DNA of 7,223 nucleotides, taken from assembly GCA_018970625.1 (NCBI GenBank), contig JAGWVZ010000181.1, forward strand, positions 1-7,223, given 5' to 3'. Positions 6,125 to 7,223 of this stretch are shown in pieces. The notes beneath the pieces are model-generated. The model saw nothing but the letters and a program-made list of their open reading frames with translations. It did not search any database and was not told the origin of the DNA. A program made the translations under genes and the position numbers. The stretch is from Myxococcales bacterium. Lineage in GTDB: Bacteria; Myxococcota; Bradymonadia; REDH01. The number at the start of each line of letters is the position of its first letter. The stretch's first letter is position 1.

Positions 6125-6276
6125 TCAATTCCGTACGTCGCTGGCGCGCCGCGATGTCACCGACACCTACACGATCCCGTACACGTTAATCACGCGGTTC
6201 TTGTGCTACGCGACACATGGATTCGGATTTCAGGCCAACAAAATAGCCTCTAACTTCGTGCGTACACCCGCACACC

Positions 6277-6305
6277 TTGACGCAGCAACCCATGAAGTCT
6301 AGACG
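6277..6305 (+). promoter_or_regulatory. Candidate sigma70-type promoter of the phaR-like gene
   Basis: TTGACG (6277-6282) matches five of six bases of the -35 consensus. Seventeen bases later TAGACG (6300-6305) gives a poor but acceptable -10. Transcription would start near 6312, leaving a leader of about 90 bases. A 5-base dyad, GTGCG (6258-6262) with CGCAC (6269-6273), ends four bases before the -35 and could be an operator. The assignment is by eye only. Confidence 0.35.
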
Positions 6306-6401
6306 ACGGCCCGGTACGGGTCGACTCATCCATCAGCCTTCTCTCTCGCTGCACATGCTCTGGCTTGCGCCAAAGTCAGCCGTGGCGAACGCCGGGTCTC
6401 C

Positions 6402-7004
6402 ATGAAGCTCATCAAGCGCTACAGCAATCGAAAGCTCTACGATACCGAGCGCAGTTGCTACGTGACTCTCGACGAGATCGCAGTGATGGTTCGGCAGGGC
6501 GAGGAAGTCAGCATCATCGACAATCGCACCGGCGAAGACCTGACCACTGTCACGCTGGCCCAGATTGTTTTCGAGGAAGAGAAGCGCGACCGGCGCATGC
6601 TTCCCATTCAAACGCTGCGCATGATCATTCAGACGCCCGGCGAGTTCATTCAGCGACTCGCCAAACCTGTCAGCGACTTCCGTGAGCAGACCCAGCATCA
6701 GGTTGAAAGACTCCGGCGTCAGGCGCAGGCCCAACAGGAAGAGATCGTGACGCCGGTGCGCGACTTCGTCGAGAACATCCAACGCAAGATCGACGACATG
6801 CAGGTTCAGTTCGATCAACGCATCAAGGATGCGGTGGACGCACTCACTCACGTCCCCGACCTCGCTTCAGAACTGAACGACCTCAAACTTCGACTCGCGT
6901 CAGCCGAGGCAGAAGTGGAGCGTTTGCGCGATCACGCCGGTCTCTCTCCTCTGCCACCCGCGGAGCATTCGGAAGACGAGCACGAGACCGACGACCAGGA
7001 CTGA
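6402..7004 (+). CDS. phaR: PhaR-like polyhydroxyalkanoate synthesis regulator
   Basis: The first ~63 residues carry the PHB/PHA accumulation regulator DNA-binding domain, with the signature KRYSNRKLYDTERSCYVTLD followed by EEVSIIDNRTGEDLT and LAQIVFEEEK. In characterised proteobacteria PhaR binds both DNA and PHA granules and represses phasin genes and its own gene until polymer accumulates. Residues about 90-176 are a long charged coiled coil, probably for oligomerisation, and the last 20 residues are acidic. The total of 200 residues is in the usual range. ATG 6402 starts the conserved MKLIKRYSNRKLYD block exactly, with only a weak GGG (6394-6396) ribosome binding site. No PHA synthase, phasin or depolymerase gene lies in the window, so the regulated polymer pathway must be elsewhere. 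The domain assignment is firm; a strict PhaR role in this organism is inferred. Confidence 0.9.
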   Translation: MKLIKRYSNRKLYDTERSCYVTLDEIAVMVRQGEEVSIIDNRTGEDLTTVTLAQIVFEEEKRDRRMLPIQTLRMIIQTPGEFIQRLAKPVSDFREQTQHQVERLRRQAQAQQEEIVTPVRDFVENIQRKIDDMQVQFDQRIKDAVDALTHVPDLASELNDLKLRLASAEAEVERLRDHAGLSPLPPAEHSEDEHETDDQD

Positions 7005-7177
7005 TGCACCTGGGCGCCCCGGCGACCAGCAATAGCGCATCACCAAACGTCTACACACCAGACCGACTGCCATTCGGTGAAGTCCGCGCAGCCATGCCCA
7101 AAGCCCTCGGCACCGTTCAGAAGTTCGCGCCAAGGCTGAACGTGTACGACTGCACCGAGCCCGAGAAGAGCCCCTGA
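7004..7177 (+). CDS. Possible 57-residue ORF overlapping the phaR-like stop
   Basis: The stop of the phaR-like gene and an ATG share bases as TGATG (7002-7006), and AGGA lies three bases before the ATG, which is closer than ideal. The product begins MHLGAPATSNSASPNVYTPD and ends TEPEKSP, with no membrane helix, signal peptide or recognised motif. Codon third positions are moderately GC-rich, but less so than in the confident genes. It may be a small coupled gene, or simply an open stretch downstream of phaR. I see no other feature, and no clear terminator, between 7005 and the window end. Confidence 0.25.
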   Translation: MHLGAPATSNSASPNVYTPDRLPFGEVRAAMPKALGTVQKFAPRLNVYDCTEPEKSP

Positions 7178-7223
7178 AAGTTGGCGTTTACAACCGCGAA
7201 CTCAAAGCGAACGCCGAACATCC

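Larger units (their letters stand above)
5751..6401. other. Divergent intergenic region with gene remnant and promoter
   Basis: No intact gene is supported here. The stretch separates the leftward zinc-ribbon operon from the rightward phaR-like gene. It contains a ferritin-like remnant (5864-6124), then DNA that is visibly lower in GC (about 6160-6260), then a candidate promoter (6277-6305) and a leader of about 95 bases for the phaR-like gene. The promoter of the leftward operon must also be here, but I could not identify a convincing -35/-10 pair for it. Confidence 0.6.

Noticed and set aside
5973..6302. A 109-codon rightward frame over the intergenic region
   Set aside because: It is off-frame to the ferritin-like remnant, then runs into lower-GC DNA. 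Its composition (Ser/Pro/Arg/Thr) shows no domain and no start signal.
6333..6851. A 172-codon leftward open frame opposite the phaR-like gene
   Set aside because: It mirrors the coiled-coil codons of a confident gene on the other strand, and the family match is clearly on the forward strand.

Overview
The window looks like chromosomal DNA from a GC-rich Gram-negative bacterium. The protein types point to the Myxococcota/deltaproteobacterial side: a PhaR-type polyhydroxyalkanoate regulator with a long coiled coil, a zinc-ribbon / disordered linker / membrane helix / DUF3426-like protein, a helical-repeat protein of a kind I associate with myxobacteria, and a fragment of a ferritin-like protein also familiar from that group. 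This placement is inference from protein style, not from a marker gene search. No rRNA, tRNA, CRISPR array, insertion sequence or phage module is visible.

Layout. Bases 1-32 carry the first ten codons of a leftward gene with a good ribosome binding site. Bases 33-277 are a short intergenic stretch with a strong hairpin and two short coding-like scraps. rpsR (ribosomal protein S18, 278-520) follows and ends in a clear intrinsic terminator (591-644). A rightward group comes next: a predicted lipoprotein of unknown function (656-1627), a CPBP-type intramembrane protease (1686-2510) and a 37-residue membrane miniprotein whose start overlaps the protease stop (2507-2620). Converging on it is a leftward pair: the zinc-ribbon/DUF3426 membrane protein (5750 to 3567), followed 13 bases later by the helical-repeat protein (3553 to 2657). 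Bases 5751-6401 hold no intact gene, but contain what looks like a decayed ferritin-like gene and a candidate promoter for the phaR-like gene (6402-7004). A possible 57-residue ORF overlaps the phaR-like stop, and the last ~45 bases show nothing recognisable.

How they may work together. The leftward pair probably forms one envelope-spanning system of unknown purpose: a cytoplasmic zinc ribbon, a long flexible linker carrying five repeated acidic-aromatic short motifs, one membrane helix and a periplasmic domain, plus a soluble helical-repeat partner. The rightward group (lipoprotein, intramembrane protease, miniprotein) may be a second small envelope module. The phaR-like gene is the only one with an obvious metabolic assignment, storage-polymer regulation. 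I found no convincing novel defence or mobile system. The best leads are the motif-repeat linker, the terminator abutting the lipoprotein start, the Cys-poor stand-alone S18, the ferritin-like remnant and the coupled miniprotein.
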